64,000 nucleotides of DNA from GAS368 sp965227745 (lineage in GTDB: Bacteria > Verrucomicrobiota > Verrucomicrobiia > Opitutales > Opitutaceae), in contig OZ245769.1 in NCBI GenBank assembly GCA_965227745.1, positions 5,022,001 through 5,086,000 on the forward strand. The letters are read 5' to 3'. The position numbers and the translations under genes are program-made. Shown in pieces: positions 26,367 through 38,023 of the stretch; the stretch's first letter is position 1, and every line of letters starts with the position of its first letter. The notes beneath the pieces are model-generated. The model did no database searches. It was not told the DNA's origin and saw nothing but the letters and a program-made list of their open reading frames with translations.

Positions 26367-27829
26367 GGTACTTGTATGTTGGGCTCTCTAGTGGGCTTGC
26401 CGTCGAGTTGGCGTAGCAGCCCCAGCGGGTTGGCGTTTTGGAGGGCGGGGGGGAGGAGGGGGTCGGGGAAGTTTTGGTAGCAGACGGGGCGGGCGAAGCG
26501 GAGGATGGCGGCGGTGCCGACGGAGGTGAAGCGGGCGTCGGTGGTGGCGGGGTAGGGGCCGCCGTGGTGCATGGCGTGGGTGACTTCGACGCCGGTGGGG
26601 AAGCCGTTGCAGAGGAGGCGGCCGGCGCGCGTGGAGAGCAGCGCGATGAGGTCGGCGGCGGCGGTGAGGTCGTCGGGCGTGCCGTGGAGCGTGGCGGTGA
26701 GCTGGCCGTCGAGGGCGGCGGCGAGGGTGCGGAGCTCGGCGGCGTCGCGGGCGGTGACGAGGAGGGTGAAGGGGCCGAAGAGTTCGTGGGCTAGGTCGGG
26801 GCGGGCGAGGAAGGTGGCGGCGCTGACGCGGGCGACGTGGGCGGCGGCGGGCGTGGTGGAGAGCCACTCGACGTCGCGGAGGTGGGCGAGGCCGCGGGCG
26901 AAGTTTTCCGCGATGCCGGGGTGCAGCATCGTCGCGGGGGCGACGGCGCGGGCGCGGGTTGCGAGGGTGTCGGCGAAGGCGGTCCACTCCGGGGCGGCGA
27001 CGCCGAAGACGATCCCGGGCTTGGTGCAGAACTGGCCGACGCCGAGGGTGAAAGAGGCGGCGAGGCCCTCGGCGATGGACGCGCCGCGCTCTTGTAGTGC
27101 TTTTTCCAATACGAAGACGGGATTGAGGCTGCTCATCTCCGCGAAGACGGGGATGGGGCGGGGGCGCGTGGCGGCGGCATCGAAGAGGGCGCGACCGGCG
27201 CGCTCGGAGCCGGTGAAGGCGACGGCGGCGAGGAGCGGGTGGCGGACGAGGGCGAGGCTGACCTCGGGCGCGGCGCCGTGGACGAGCGAGAACACGCCGG
27301 GGGGGAGGCCGCAGGCGGCGACGGCGCGCGCGAGGGCGGTGGCGGCGAGTTCGCTGGTGGCGGGGTGCGCGGGGTGGGCCTTGGCGATGACGGGATTGCC
27401 GGCGGCGAGGGCGGACGCGGTGTCGCCCCCGGGGACGGAGAAGGCGAGAGGGAAATTGCTCGCGCCGAAGACGGCGACGGGGCCGAGGGGTTGGAGCACA
27501 CGGCGGACGTCGGGGCGCGGGAGCGGCTGGCGCGACGGGAGGGCGGGGTCGATGCGGGCATCGACCCAGGAGCCTTCGCGGACGACGGAGGCGAAGAGGC
27601 GGAGCTGGCCGACGGTGCGGCCGCGTTCGCCTTCGAGGCGGGGGCGGGGGAGGTTGGTCTCGCGCTGGGCGGTTTCGATGAGGGGGTCGCCGAGGGCGAG
27701 GAGTTCCTCGGCGATTTTCTCGAGGAAGGCGGCGCGGGCGGCGGGGGTGAGCGCGGCGTAGGCGGGGGCGGCGTCGGCGGCGTTTGAGACGGCGGTGGAG
27801 ATGTCAGCGAGGGTGGCGTCGGCGGGCAT
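26363..27829 (-). CDS. 2,5-dioxovalerate (alpha-ketoglutarate semialdehyde) dehydrogenase
   Basis: A 488-residue NAD(P)+-dependent aldehyde dehydrogenase. Key residues visible are Asn125 (FGASNFPLAFS), Lys150 (VIAKAHPAHP), Glu231 (FAEMSSLNPVF) and the catalytic Cys268 (GVGQFCTKPG). The GASNFPLAFSVPGGDTASA and AHPAHPATSE stretches are characteristic of the ketoglutarate-semialdehyde dehydrogenase branch. It oxidises the product of 2-keto-3-deoxy-pentonate dehydration to 2-oxoglutarate, the last Weimberg step. It lies between the xylonate dehydratase and the FAH-family gene on the same strand. Its stop overlaps the start of the HEPN-like gene. Confidence 0.9.
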   Translation of the reverse strand: MPADATLADISTAVSNAADAAPAYAALTPAARAAFLEKIAEELLALGDPLIETAQRETNLPRPRLEGERGRTVGQLRLFASVVREGSWVDARIDPALPSRQPLPRPDVRRVLQPLGPVAVFGASNFPLAFSVPGGDTASALAAGNPVIAKAHPAHPATSELAATALARAVAACGLPPGVFSLVHGAAPEVSLALVRHPLLAAVAFTGSERAGRALFDAAATRPRPIPVFAEMSSLNPVFVLEKALQERGASIAEGLAASFTLGVGQFCTKPGIVFGVAAPEWTAFADTLATRARAVAPATMLHPGIAENFARGLAHLRDVEWLSTTPAAAHVARVSAATFLARPDLAHELFGPFTLLVTARDAAELRTLAAALDGQLTATLHGTPDDLTAAADLIALLSTRAGRLLCNGFPTGVEVTHAMHHGGPYPATTDARFTSVGTAAILRFARPVCYQNFPDPLLPPALQNANPLGLLRQLDGKPTREPNIQVP

Positions 27830-28884
27830 GGGGATCTAAAGTGGAATTAGGGTGAAGGGATTAAGCGCGAAGACGCAAAGGCGCGAAGGGAAAACCGCGA
27901 AGCTAGGCAGCTGAAGAAGACGGAGAGTGGCCCACGAAACACACTAGCTACACGAAAAGAAAAACGAGGTGGGACTAAACGCGAAGAGGCGACGGTGGTG
28001 CGGGGATTTTTGGCTGCGGATTACGCGGATGGGCACGGATACGGATGAAGGCTAACGGGCGAACCACGGAGTTTTTTAACCACGGATGGGCACAGATGAA
28101 CACGGATACAGGGCTAGACCTGAATAGGATGGAAGCGTGAAGGCGCAAAGGCGCGAAGGGGAAACCGCGAAGCTAGGCAAGCGAAGGCAGACGGAGATTG
28201 GCCCACGGAAAACACGGATTACACGGAAAAAAGGCGACGGGAGGAACGGAGGAGGAACCACGAAATACACTAAATACACGAAAGGGAAATCAAGGCAGAC
28301 GGAGGGTGGTCAACGGAGCACACGGATTACACGGAAAAGAAAACCGACGTAAGGAACAGAGGAGGAACCACGAAATATACTCACTAGACGAAAGCTGGAG
28401 GAGGGACGGATTTTTTTGCCGCGGATTACGCGGATGGGCGCGGATACGGATGAAGGCTGGATCGGATTTCTTAACCACGAATGGACACGAATGGACACGA
28501 ATTCAAAACGAACGACCGGCGAAACCTTTTAGCCCGGATTACGCGGAGGGGCACAGAGACGGATGAAGACCGGATCGGATTTTTTTCACAGAGAGCACAG
28601 AGGAGTCACTGAGAACACGGAGACTACAAAATGAACGAGGAAGAAGAAATGACGGAGCACGGAATTTTTTAGCCCCAGATGGACACGGATGAAAACAGAT
28701 ACGGAATCAAACAAATGTAACCGCGACGTTCGCGAAAAGGCGCGAAGGTGGTAGTCGGGTTTCGCGTCTCTTCGGCGCTGTAACGATTTTTTAGTACAGG
28801 ATGATGATGGAAAAATTGTTTTAGGCCGGGGCTTTTATCAGCGAAGATTGGCGCGGATTAGCGTTCCTCGTTTTTTTGGGAGTG
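27830..28884. repeat. Kilobase-long mosaic of interspersed repeats
   Basis: Over 1 kb without a credible gene, built almost entirely of repeat modules. At least four families alternate: CGCGAAG units (27860, 28140), CACGAAA units (27935, 28257, 28365), CACGGATTACACGGA / CACGGATGGGCACGG units (28015, 28075, 28205, 28315, 28425, 28680) and CACAGAGGAG units (28590). A larger composite occurs twice: GGCGCGAAGGGAAAACCGCG at about 27880 and GGCGCGAAGGGGAAACCGCG at about 28150, both running into GAAGCTAGGCA. Many modules start with a T-run plus AACC. There is no uniform spacer, so it is not a CRISPR array. Confidence 0.8.
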
Positions 28885-29736
<852 letters not shown>

Positions 29737-30081
29737 GGTGGGGTAGGGGCGGGGATGGTCGGAAAGTGCGGAGAATTATCGCCGGAATGTCGGGATAAAG
29801 CGCGAAGTGGGAAAATGTCGGATAAAAAAGCGGAAATCGCGGTAATGACGTGATGAAGCCGGAGTGTGGAGAAATCGCGGAATGACGCGAACGGCGCGAA
29901 TAGCGGATTAGGGCGCGTCGGTGGTCATGATCGGGCGGAGCTTACTTGCCTACTTAAGTCACCTGCTCGGATTGGCCGTCGAGGTACCCTTCACATGTTT
30001 GACGAAAATGGACCGCCTCGTTTGGGGCAACGCCAACCGCCGCGCTTCGGTGCGGTAGGGGCAGGGCCGGGCGCGGACAAA
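29737..30081. other. Intergenic region, 345 bases
   Basis: No gene is seen between the FAH-family gene and the SDR gene. Around 29765-29860 there is a purine-rich stretch with short repeated GCGGAA/GCGGTAATGACG words. No promoter, terminator or recognisable repeat family could be assigned with confidence. Confidence 0.35.
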
Positions 30082-30819
30082 TCAGAGGGGGCGCACGAGC
30101 AATTCCTCGATCACGGCGCGGGGCGGCAGCGAGACGGCGAGCCAGACGCAGGCGGCGACATCCTCGGGCTGCATCATCTTGGCGCGGGCTTCGGGCGGTG
30201 GCGGGACGGGGCGCTTGTTGAGGAGATCGGTGTCGATGTCGCCAGGGAAGATCGAGCAGGCGCGCAGGCCGTTGGGGCGCTCCTCGGCGTTGAGCGACTG
30301 GGCGAGGCCGGCGAGGCCGAACTTGGCGGCGACGTAAGCGACGCCGGCCTTGGGGCTGGCCTTGAGGCCGGCCTCGGAATTGATGAAGACAAACGTGCCG
30401 CTGCGCCGCGTGCGCATGGCCGGCAGCAAGGCGCGCACGCAGTGAAAGACCCCGTGGAGATTGCCGCCCATGAGCTCGCGATAACCCTCCAGCGAGAGCT
30501 CCGTCCAACTGCGGCGCGGGGTATTGGTGCCGGCGGCGTTGACGAATGCATCTACTTGGCCGAAGCGGGTTTCCACGGCGGAGATCATCTTGGCTGCGGC
30601 CTCGGCATCGCCGATATCGGCGGGAAAGACGGCGAGCTGTTTGCGGACCGCGGCGGGGGTGAGTTTCACGGTGGCGGCGAGCGCCTCGGCGCGGCGACCA
30701 ACGAGAGCGACGCGCCAGCCCTCGGCGGCGAATTTCAAGACGACGGCCCGGCCGACGCCGCTGCCGGCGCCGGTGACCAACACAACGGGAGAAGGGGTAG
30801 GAGTGGGTTTCTTTTGCAT
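30082..30819 (-). CDS. Short-chain dehydrogenase/reductase
   Basis: A 245-residue classical SDR. It has the cofactor motif TGAGSGVG (residues 16-23), NAAG at 94-97, the catalytic Ser148 (INSEAG) and Tyr162-x3-Lys166 (AYVAAK), and IFPGDIDTDL after the active site. The Arg-rich VALVGRRAEAL segment suggests NADP(H) use. It is the most upstream gene of the minus-strand pentonate region and could supply the sugar dehydrogenase step, but classical SDRs are too diverse to say so from sequence. Confidence 0.82.
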   Translation of the reverse strand: MQKKPTPTPSPVVLVTGAGSGVGRAVVLKFAAEGWRVALVGRRAEALAATVKLTPAAVRKQLAVFPADIGDAEAAAKMISAVETRFGQVDAFVNAAGTNTPRRSWTELSLEGYRELMGGNLHGVFHCVRALLPAMRTRRSGTFVFINSEAGLKASPKAGVAYVAAKFGLAGLAQSLNAEERPNGLRACSIFPGDIDTDLLNKRPVPPPPEARAKMMQPEDVAACVWLAVSLPPRAVIEELLVRPL

Positions 30820-31141
30820 CTGACTGGAGATAGAGCGAGCCGGGCTTTTCGGACGACGCGGTTAAAGCGAGTCAGGAGGATTTGGGGTTGGGAAGCCAGA
30901 AAGAGCGGGCCCGCCAACATTGATTCTCTAAATAGGAACTTTTTGCTATTCAGGGCGTCCTGCCTGCGCTCGATTTCGGAGTTTGAGGCGTATGTCTCAC
31001 GGCTCCATCACCAAGCAAATGTCAGGAACAAGGCTTGCGCATCGAGGCAATTCTGTGTCTCGATGCCAGTAGTTCCCTTGATATTTACCCCGTATATTTT
31101 CGTAGAGAGTAATTTTTAAAGTTATCGAACACTCAAAACTC
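30820..31141. other. Divergent intergenic region before the giant surface-protein gene
   Basis: A 322-base, comparatively AT-rich stretch between divergent genes, so it should hold promoters in both directions. No repeat family copy or hairpin was recognised. The final 60 bases before 31142 are A/T-rich (CCCGTATATTTTCGTAGAG, then AATTTTTAAAGTTATCG). Confidence 0.35.
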
Positions 31142-34100
31142 ATGAAGAATAATTCGTCCGTCTCCCCTCAGGGAGCACAGGTAACTTGGTTGCGAGCAGC
31201 ACGGCGTGTCCTCGCTTGCGGCGCGCTGTTGGTCGCGGGCGTGAGCTCGGCCATCGCACAACAATTTGCCACGAGCACCGTGGGAGGCAACGCGCCGACC
31301 AGCGCTTTGTCCGGCAATATCGACGGCACGGGTACGGGTGTGGGCGGCAGCCGTTTCAGCAATCCCCAAGGTATCGCGGTGGATACGGCGGCGGGATTTG
31401 TCTACATCGCGGATTCGAGCAATCACAAGATCCGCCGACTCACGATTTCGACCGGTGCGGTGGCGACGATTGCCGGTAGTGGTCTCGCGGGCTATAATAA
31501 TGCCATCGGCGCCGCCGCCCAATTCAATACGCCCCAAGGCATCGCCTTGGAAGGCACGGGCAACACGGCTACGCTCTACGTGGCGGACACTTTCAATTAC
31601 GTGATCCGCAAGATCACCCTCAGTGATAATAATGTCACGCTGTTCGCGGGTTCGCCCGGCAGCGCGGGCATCAATGCTACCTCGACTCCGGTCGCGACGG
31701 CGAAATTCGATGCCCCCCGCGGTGTCGCCGTGGTAGGTTCCAATCTCTACGTGGCCGATGCTGGCAACCACGCCATTCGCTTGATCTCGGGTGGTAATGT
31801 CACTGTCTTCGCCGGCAGCGACTCACGGGTCTCCGGTACGACCAGCGTACCGGTACGCTCGCGCGCTTTAACCATCCCTACGCGATCGCCTCGGATGGGA
31901 CCAATCTCTACGTCGCCGATTACGACAATCACCTCATCCGCCAAGTCGTGATCTCGACCGGCGTGGTCACCACCATCGGTGGCACGGTCACGAGCGGAGC
32001 CGGCGTTTCCGGATCCACGGATGCCACGGGTACGAGTTCCTTGTTCAAGAATCCGGGCGGTATCGCCTACTCGAATGTCGGCGGCAGCACGCCGACTCTG
32101 TACATCGCCGATACGCTGAATCACACCATCCGCTCCTTTGTCCTCTCCTCCGGTGCGACGGCGACGATCTCCGGCACGGCGGGTTCCGCTCAGTTTGTTG
32201 ACGGCATCGGCAATGCGGCCCGCTTGCAGGGTCCGGTAGGCATCGGCATCACGACCTCCGGCAGCGAAATCTACGTGGCGGATTCGAGCAATCACGCCAT
32301 CCGCCGCGTTGCCCTCGCGTCTCAGCCGACCGTAACCACCCCGTTCATCGCGGGACCGATCGGCGTCGGTGGTAATGCGACGTTCACTATTCAGGTCACC
32401 GGCAATCCTGCGCCCACGATCACGTGGGAACGCCAGCCCGCTGGCGGCTCGACCTTCACCTCTGTCCCCAACTCCTCGCCGTTTACGGGTGTCGGCACTA
32501 CGTCCCTCACCATCGGCAGCAGTGGCACGCAGGCGGCGAATAACGGCGACCAATACCGCGCCAAAGTCGCCAACGGCGTAGGCTCGGACCAGACTTCGAC
32601 CGCCACCGCTCTTTCCGTGCAGGAGGCTCCCAAGATCACGAGCGCGTCCAGCGCGAGCTTCTCGGTCGGCACCACCGGCAATTTCACTTTCACCGCCACG
32701 GGTTCTCCGGCTCCGACGTGGAGCGTCGGTTCGGGCTCTCCTGGCTCGATCAACCCCACCACCGGCGTCTACACCTACACGGCGTCGAACAACTCCGGTT
32801 CGCCCTTCACCTTCATCGTGCAAGCCGGGAACGGCGTGAGCCCAGTGGCTCAGCAGACGTTTGTCCTTACGATTCAGAATGGCGCGACCATTTCGTCTCA
32901 GCCCACGGATGCCGGCACGGGAGTCGGTGGCAATGCGCAGTTCAGTGTCGTCGCGTCCGGTACGCCCAATACCTTTACGTACCAATGGCTTCGTAATCCG
33001 GGTGGCGTCGGCATTTTCTCGCAGATGAGCGACATCGGTGGCGTCTACTCGGGCACGAATGGCCCGACCCTGACGGTTATCAATGCCCAGCAGAACATGA
33101 ACGGCGACCTCTTCCAAGTGGTCGTCGGTAATGGCATCGGCTCAACGGTCACGTCGAACTCCGTCAAACTGACGATCCAACAGGCCCCGCAGATCACGAG
33201 CCTCGCGAGCGCGACATTCCAGATCGGCGTGCTGAACACGTTCCAAATTCAGGCGACTGGCTCGCCGGCACCCACCTTCAGCGTTGGCTCTGGCTTCCCT
33301 GGCTCGCTCGATTCCAACACGGGCGTGATCAGCTACACCCCGGCTAACGACTCGGGTTCGCCCTTCACCTTCATCATCCAAGCGGCCAACGGCGTGAGCC
33401 CCGCCGCCCAGCAAACCTTTACGCTCACCGTGACGCCCACGGGTGCATTGCCGTCCTTCACGACTCAGCCCGGTAATGCCACCATCGCGATCGGTGCACC
33501 CGCTACCTTCACCGCTGTGGCGGCCGGTACGCCGACGCCTACCTATCAGTGGCAGCGCGAACCTTCCACGGGTGGTGGTTTTGTAAATATCACCGACGGC
33601 GGCGCCTACAGCGGCGCTACCACCGGCACGCTTTCGATCTCGGCCGTCAATACCGGCATGAACGGCGACCGCTACCAAGTCATCGCCAGCAACACGGTGA
33701 ACAACAACCCGGCTTCGGCGACGAGTAATATCGCGACCCTCACCGTCAACGTCGGTACCATCATCTCGACGATTGCCGGTACGGTCGGCACCAGCGCGAC
33801 GCTCGATGAGACCGGCCTCAAGGCCCAGTTTACCAATCCCTACGCGGTCGCGACGGATTCGAGCGTCGTCGGCAACGTCTACGTCGCCGATCCCACGGCT
33901 CACGTGATTCGCAAGATCACGACGGCGGGTGTCGTGACCACCATCGCGGGCAAGGTCGGCATCGCCGGCAATCTCGATGGTTCGGTGGCCGATGCGCGCT
34001 TCAATGGCCCGTCGGGTGTCGCCGTCGATTCCGGTGGTACCATTTACGTCGCTGACACGAACAATCACACGATTCGCGTCATCAGCCTGCTGAATGGCGT

Positions 34101-37100
34101 GCCTTCGAATGTGACGACCTTGGCCGGCACGGCTGGCAGCATTGGATCGACGGACTCGGCCAATGGCTCCGGTTCCTCGGCCCGCTTCAACTATCCTTTT
34201 GGCGTGGCCGTGGATTCTTTCGGCACGGTGTACGTGGCCGATACTTTCAATAACACGATTCGTAAGGTCACGCAGACTGGCGGTGTCACCACGATCGGTG
34301 GTGTGGCCGGATCGCGTGGCTCGGCCAACGGTGTCGTTCCGAATTCCCGCTTCGCGCTCCCGATCGGCGTAGCCGTCGATGCACAGGGTAGCGTCTACGT
34401 CGCCGACTCCGGCAATAACGTGATCCGTCGCATCAATCAGGGCGGCGAAGCCTCCACTTATGCCGGTTCGGTTGGCAATCCGGGCACGACCGATGGTGCT
34501 GCTCTCACCGCCGCTCGCTTCAGCTCCCCGAATAGCGTCGCCGTCGATAGCAACGGTGTCGTCTACGTCGCTGAGCCCACGGTCCATACGATCCGTCGCA
34601 TTGCGCTCGCGAGCTTCGGCGTCGCGGGTGACGTCACCACGCTTGCCGGCAGCCCCGGTACGAGCGGCTCCGCCGATGGCGCAGGCAGCGCGGCCCGCTT
34701 CTTCCAGCCCAACGGCATTGCGGTCGATAGCTCTGGCAACGTCTATGTCGCAGACTCGCAGAATCGCACGATTCGCCGCAGCGGTGCAGTGACGGCCGCT
34801 TCGATCACGACGCAGCCTGCCAATACCTCGGTCGCCCCGGGTGGCACGGCCACCTTCACGGTCGCGGCGGTGGGTTCTCCTGCGCCGACGTCCTTCCAGT
34901 GGCAGCGCAAGCCAGCCGACGGCAGCACCGACTTCGTGAACCTCACGAACGACGGCACCTACAGCAATGTGACGACTGCGACCCTCACCATCACTGGTGT
35001 CCTCGCCTCGCAGAACAACGATCAGTTCCGCGTGATCGTTAGCAACTTCATCAGCCCCGAGGCGGTTTCCAACTCCGCCACGCTGAGCACGGTCGTTGCC
35101 TCCCCGGTCTTCACCAGCGCCGCGAGTGCGACGTTCAAGGCCACCCAGCTGGGCGCCTTTACGGTGGCTGCCACGGGTAACCCGACTCCGACCTACAGCC
35201 TCTCCAGCCAGCCGTCGTTCCTCTCGATCAACGCCACCACCGGTGTGATCAGCGGCACGCCTGCGGATACGGTGGGCTCGCCGTTCACGTTCACCGTCAC
35301 GGCCAATAACGGTGTCGCGGTCACGCAGACCTTTACCCTCACCGTCACCCCGGCCATCGAGGCCCCGGCCATTACGGTCCAGCCTACCGGTGGCACGATC
35401 GCTCGCGGTCAGAACGCCAACTTCAGCGTCACCGCGACCGGCACCGATCTCACCTACCAGTGGAGCAAGGATGGCGTCGAAATCACCGGCGCGACTAATT
35501 CCACCCTCACCCTTACTGGCGTCCAGTATGCGAACGCGGGTAACTACACGGTGAAGGTCAACAACGTCCTCAACACCCCGGTCACGTCCGTGTCCGCGCC
35601 GTTGTTCGTGCTGACTCCCCCGACCATCACCACCCAGCCGCACTCTCAAGTCGCGCTGACCGGTTCGAATGTCACCTTCACGGTGGTGGCGACCGGTATT
35701 CCCGCGCCGACTTACAAGTGGCGTGCCAATGGTCTGGATATCGGTGGCCAGACGAATGCAACGCTGACGCTGACCAATGTCCAAGCGATCAACGCAGCTA
35801 ACTACGATGTGATCGTCAGCAACGGCGTCGGTGGTGTCCTGAGCTCCCTTGCTCAGCTCACGGTGCAGTCCGCGGCGTCCGCGCCGGTTATCACGGCTTC
35901 GCCTGCGGCTCGTACGATTGTCGTCGGTTCGCAAACGGTGCTCTCCGTCGGTGTCAGCGCAGCCCCGGCTCCCACGTTCCAGTGGCGTAAGGGCGGCGTC
36001 AATATCTTGGGCGCCACCGGCCCGACCTACACCCTCACCAACGCACAACTCGGCGACTCGACCAACTATGACGTCGTCGTCACGAACTCCGCTGGCTCCG
36101 TCACCTCCGCCCCTGCCGCGGTTACGGTCGTGCGCCGCAGCTACGCCGGCTACTATTTCGGCGCGCTGGGCAATAACAATGGCAGCTTCGGCCTCTATGT
36201 CCGCGCCGATAACAGCGCCGTCTTCCTCGGCTACTTGACCGGCAGCTCCGTGGGTGTCCGCAGCACCGACCTCACGGTCAGTGACACGGGTTCCTTCAGC
36301 TTCCTGCAAGGCTCCGTGGCGGTCAGCGGCACCATCGCCGACAGCGGCGCTATCTCCGGCACCGTGATCGGTGGCGGTGGCAGCACGCTTATCGGCACTC
36401 GCACGAACGCGTTCGGTTCCTCGCTCGCGGCTTCTGGTTATTACCAAGGTGCAGCGACGAATACCTCCTCTGTCATCTCCGCCATCGTCAGCCCGACCGG
36501 ATCGGGCTTCGTCCTGGTCCAAGCCACGGGCGCGGCCGACGGCGGTTCCGCTGCGATCGATAGCGCCAACCGCGTGACGGTCACGGGCTCGCGCCAAACA
36601 ATCAATGCCACGATCGATCCCGCGACTTCTACCATTACCGCCACGGTCGCCTCCGGTTCGAGTTCAGTTTCGTTCTTTGGCGCTACCGACACCGTCATCG
36701 CCAACCAGCGCCTGTCGAACATCTCGACGCGCGCTCGCGTCGGTACGGGCGATAACGTCGCGATCGCTGGCTTCGTGGTCTCTGGCCAGGAATCCAAGCC
36801 GGTCCTCATTCGTGCCATCGGGCCTTCGCTGGCGACCTTTGCGGTTACGGGTGCAGTGGCCCAGCCGAAGCTTGAGCTCTTCCGTGGTAATGCCACCACG
36901 CCCTTCCTGACCAATACGGGTTGGACGACGGCCGGTAATACGGCGGCCATCGTCGCGGCCACGACTCAGGCCGGTGCCTTCCAGTTGGGCGCCACTTCGG
37001 CGGACTCGGTGATCTTCGCCACGCTCGCCCCCGGCTCCTACACGGCGGTTATCAGCAGCGCCAACGCAACGCCGGGTATTGCCCTCGCCGAGGTATACGA

Positions 37101-37521
37101 TCTCTCTGCCGCTGCCGCCGGTCAGAAATTGTTCAACATCTCGACGCGCGCCAACACCGGCCTGACGGACAGCATCCTCACTGCGGGTATCTCGATCTCC
37201 GGCAGCGTGCCGAAGCGCCTGTTGATCCGTGGCGTGGGCCCGACCCTCACCGGTTTTGGTGTCGCAGGCGCGCTCGCTCAGCCCCAGATCACCCTGATTA
37301 AGGATGGCACCATCGTCGCGACTGCTTCTAATTGGAGCGTCTCGCCCGATGCTGCCGCGATCACGGCCGCCTCCGCCCAAGTGGGTGCCTTCACCCTCGG
37401 CGCCAACAGCGCCGATGCCGCGCTGATCATCAGCCTCGCCCCGGGTAACTACTCGGCGCAGCTGACCGGTGCCAACGGCACCACGGGCGTCGCGATCATC
37501 GAAGTCTACGAGCTCCCGTAA
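31142..37521 (+). CDS. Giant NHL-repeat/Ig-like secreted surface protein, interrupted by a one-base frameshift
   Basis: If restored, the product is about 2,126 residues. A signal peptide (about 15-40, ending SSAIAQ) is followed by a first NHL-type propeller with repeats such as NPQGIAVDTAAGFVYIADSS. Ig-like and He_PIG-like domains (NPAPTITWERQPAGG, INPTTGVYTYTASN) come next, then a second NHL block (about codons from 33800 to 34790), more Ig-like domains, and two copies of a C-terminal domain starting NISTRA (about 36718 and 37138). That duplicated domain is common in Opitutaceae surface proteins. The frame beginning at 31142 runs off at 31951. Homology continues in the frame read from 31849, so one base is missing near 31847-31848. 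Codons are otherwise intact over 5.6 kb. A strong terminator follows. Confidence 0.85.
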
Positions 37522-37548
37522 TCGCGGGCTGATCCGCTTCCCTCTCGA

Positions 37549-37581
37549 GGCCCCGGGTGCAAACCCGGGGCCTTTTTTTTT
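37549..37581 (+). terminator. Strong rho-independent terminator
   Basis: A perfect 10-bp GC-rich stem (37549-37558 with 37563-37572) and a GCAA tetraloop are followed by nine T residues. It lies 28 bases after the stop of the giant surface-protein gene and is the best terminator in the window. Confidence 0.92.
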
Positions 37582-37642
37582 GTGCGCGTGAGACGTGCGA
37601 GAATCGTCGCAGACCTCCGCCGTTGCCAAAAATTCTATCGCC

Positions 37643-37933
37643 TTAAGTCAATTCCGGGAAGCGCTCACCGAGTCGGCAGAGAATATCGTCGAGCTCGCCG
37701 CCCGTCTCCGTTGCGACTGCTCGTGCGATCGAGAAAAGTGTTTCGTCACTGCGCGCCTCGGGTCCGGCCAGCGCCAGGGCCTCGCCGGGGGTCAGTAGGC
37801 GACCTGCCTCGAGAGCGGCTTGGGCGCGCGCGATCGCAATCGGGATGCCGCGCCGACTCTCTTCGCTCAAGTGCGTGGAGCACTTATGGCCGGTGAAGTC
37901 CCGATGCCGATGTTCGTGGCTGTGGAGTTCCAT
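37643..37933 (-). CDS. Small protein of unknown function
   Basis: A 96-residue frame starting MELHSHEHRHRDFTGHKC, with a His/Cys-rich N-terminus and a helical C-terminal half (TPGEALALAGPEARSDETLF then SIARAVATETGGE). The second half loosely recalls the leading helices of radical-SAM proteins of the BioB/ThiH kind, but no cluster motif is present, so it could be a remnant. No SD or clear C/T leader supports it. It sits between the terminator of the giant gene and a minus-strand NHL gene. It is a weak call. Confidence 0.4.
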   Translation of the reverse strand: MELHSHEHRHRDFTGHKCSTHLSEESRRGIPIAIARAQAALEAGRLLTPGEALALAGPEARSDETLFSIARAVATETGGELDDILCRLGERFPELT

Positions 37934-38023
37934 CGGTGGGCAGGGTTGATCGTCTTCAACCTCTCTATCGGTTCGTTGCGAACCCGGCTTAAGCCCGATG
38001 GGGTGGGGGCCCTAAACCCGCTG

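Noticed and set aside
28137..28566. Short open frames (about 60-120 codons) in the repeat block
   Set aside because: They are translations of the repeat words themselves (KHGLHGK-type strings) and have no start context or family features.
27830..28884. Possible CRISPR array
   Set aside because: Repeat units differ in family, length and spacing, with no constant repeat separated by unique spacers of equal size, and no cas gene is nearby.
31840..31860. Programmed ribosomal frameshifting in the giant surface-protein gene
   Set aside because: A -1 shift would restore the frame, but there is no slippery heptamer and no obvious downstream pseudoknot. A missing base is simpler.
33142..36597. A 1,151-codon open frame on the minus strand inside the giant surface-protein gene
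   Set aside because: The opposite strand encodes clear NHL and Ig-like repeats; the antisense product is Arg/Asp/Gly-rich without recognisable domains.
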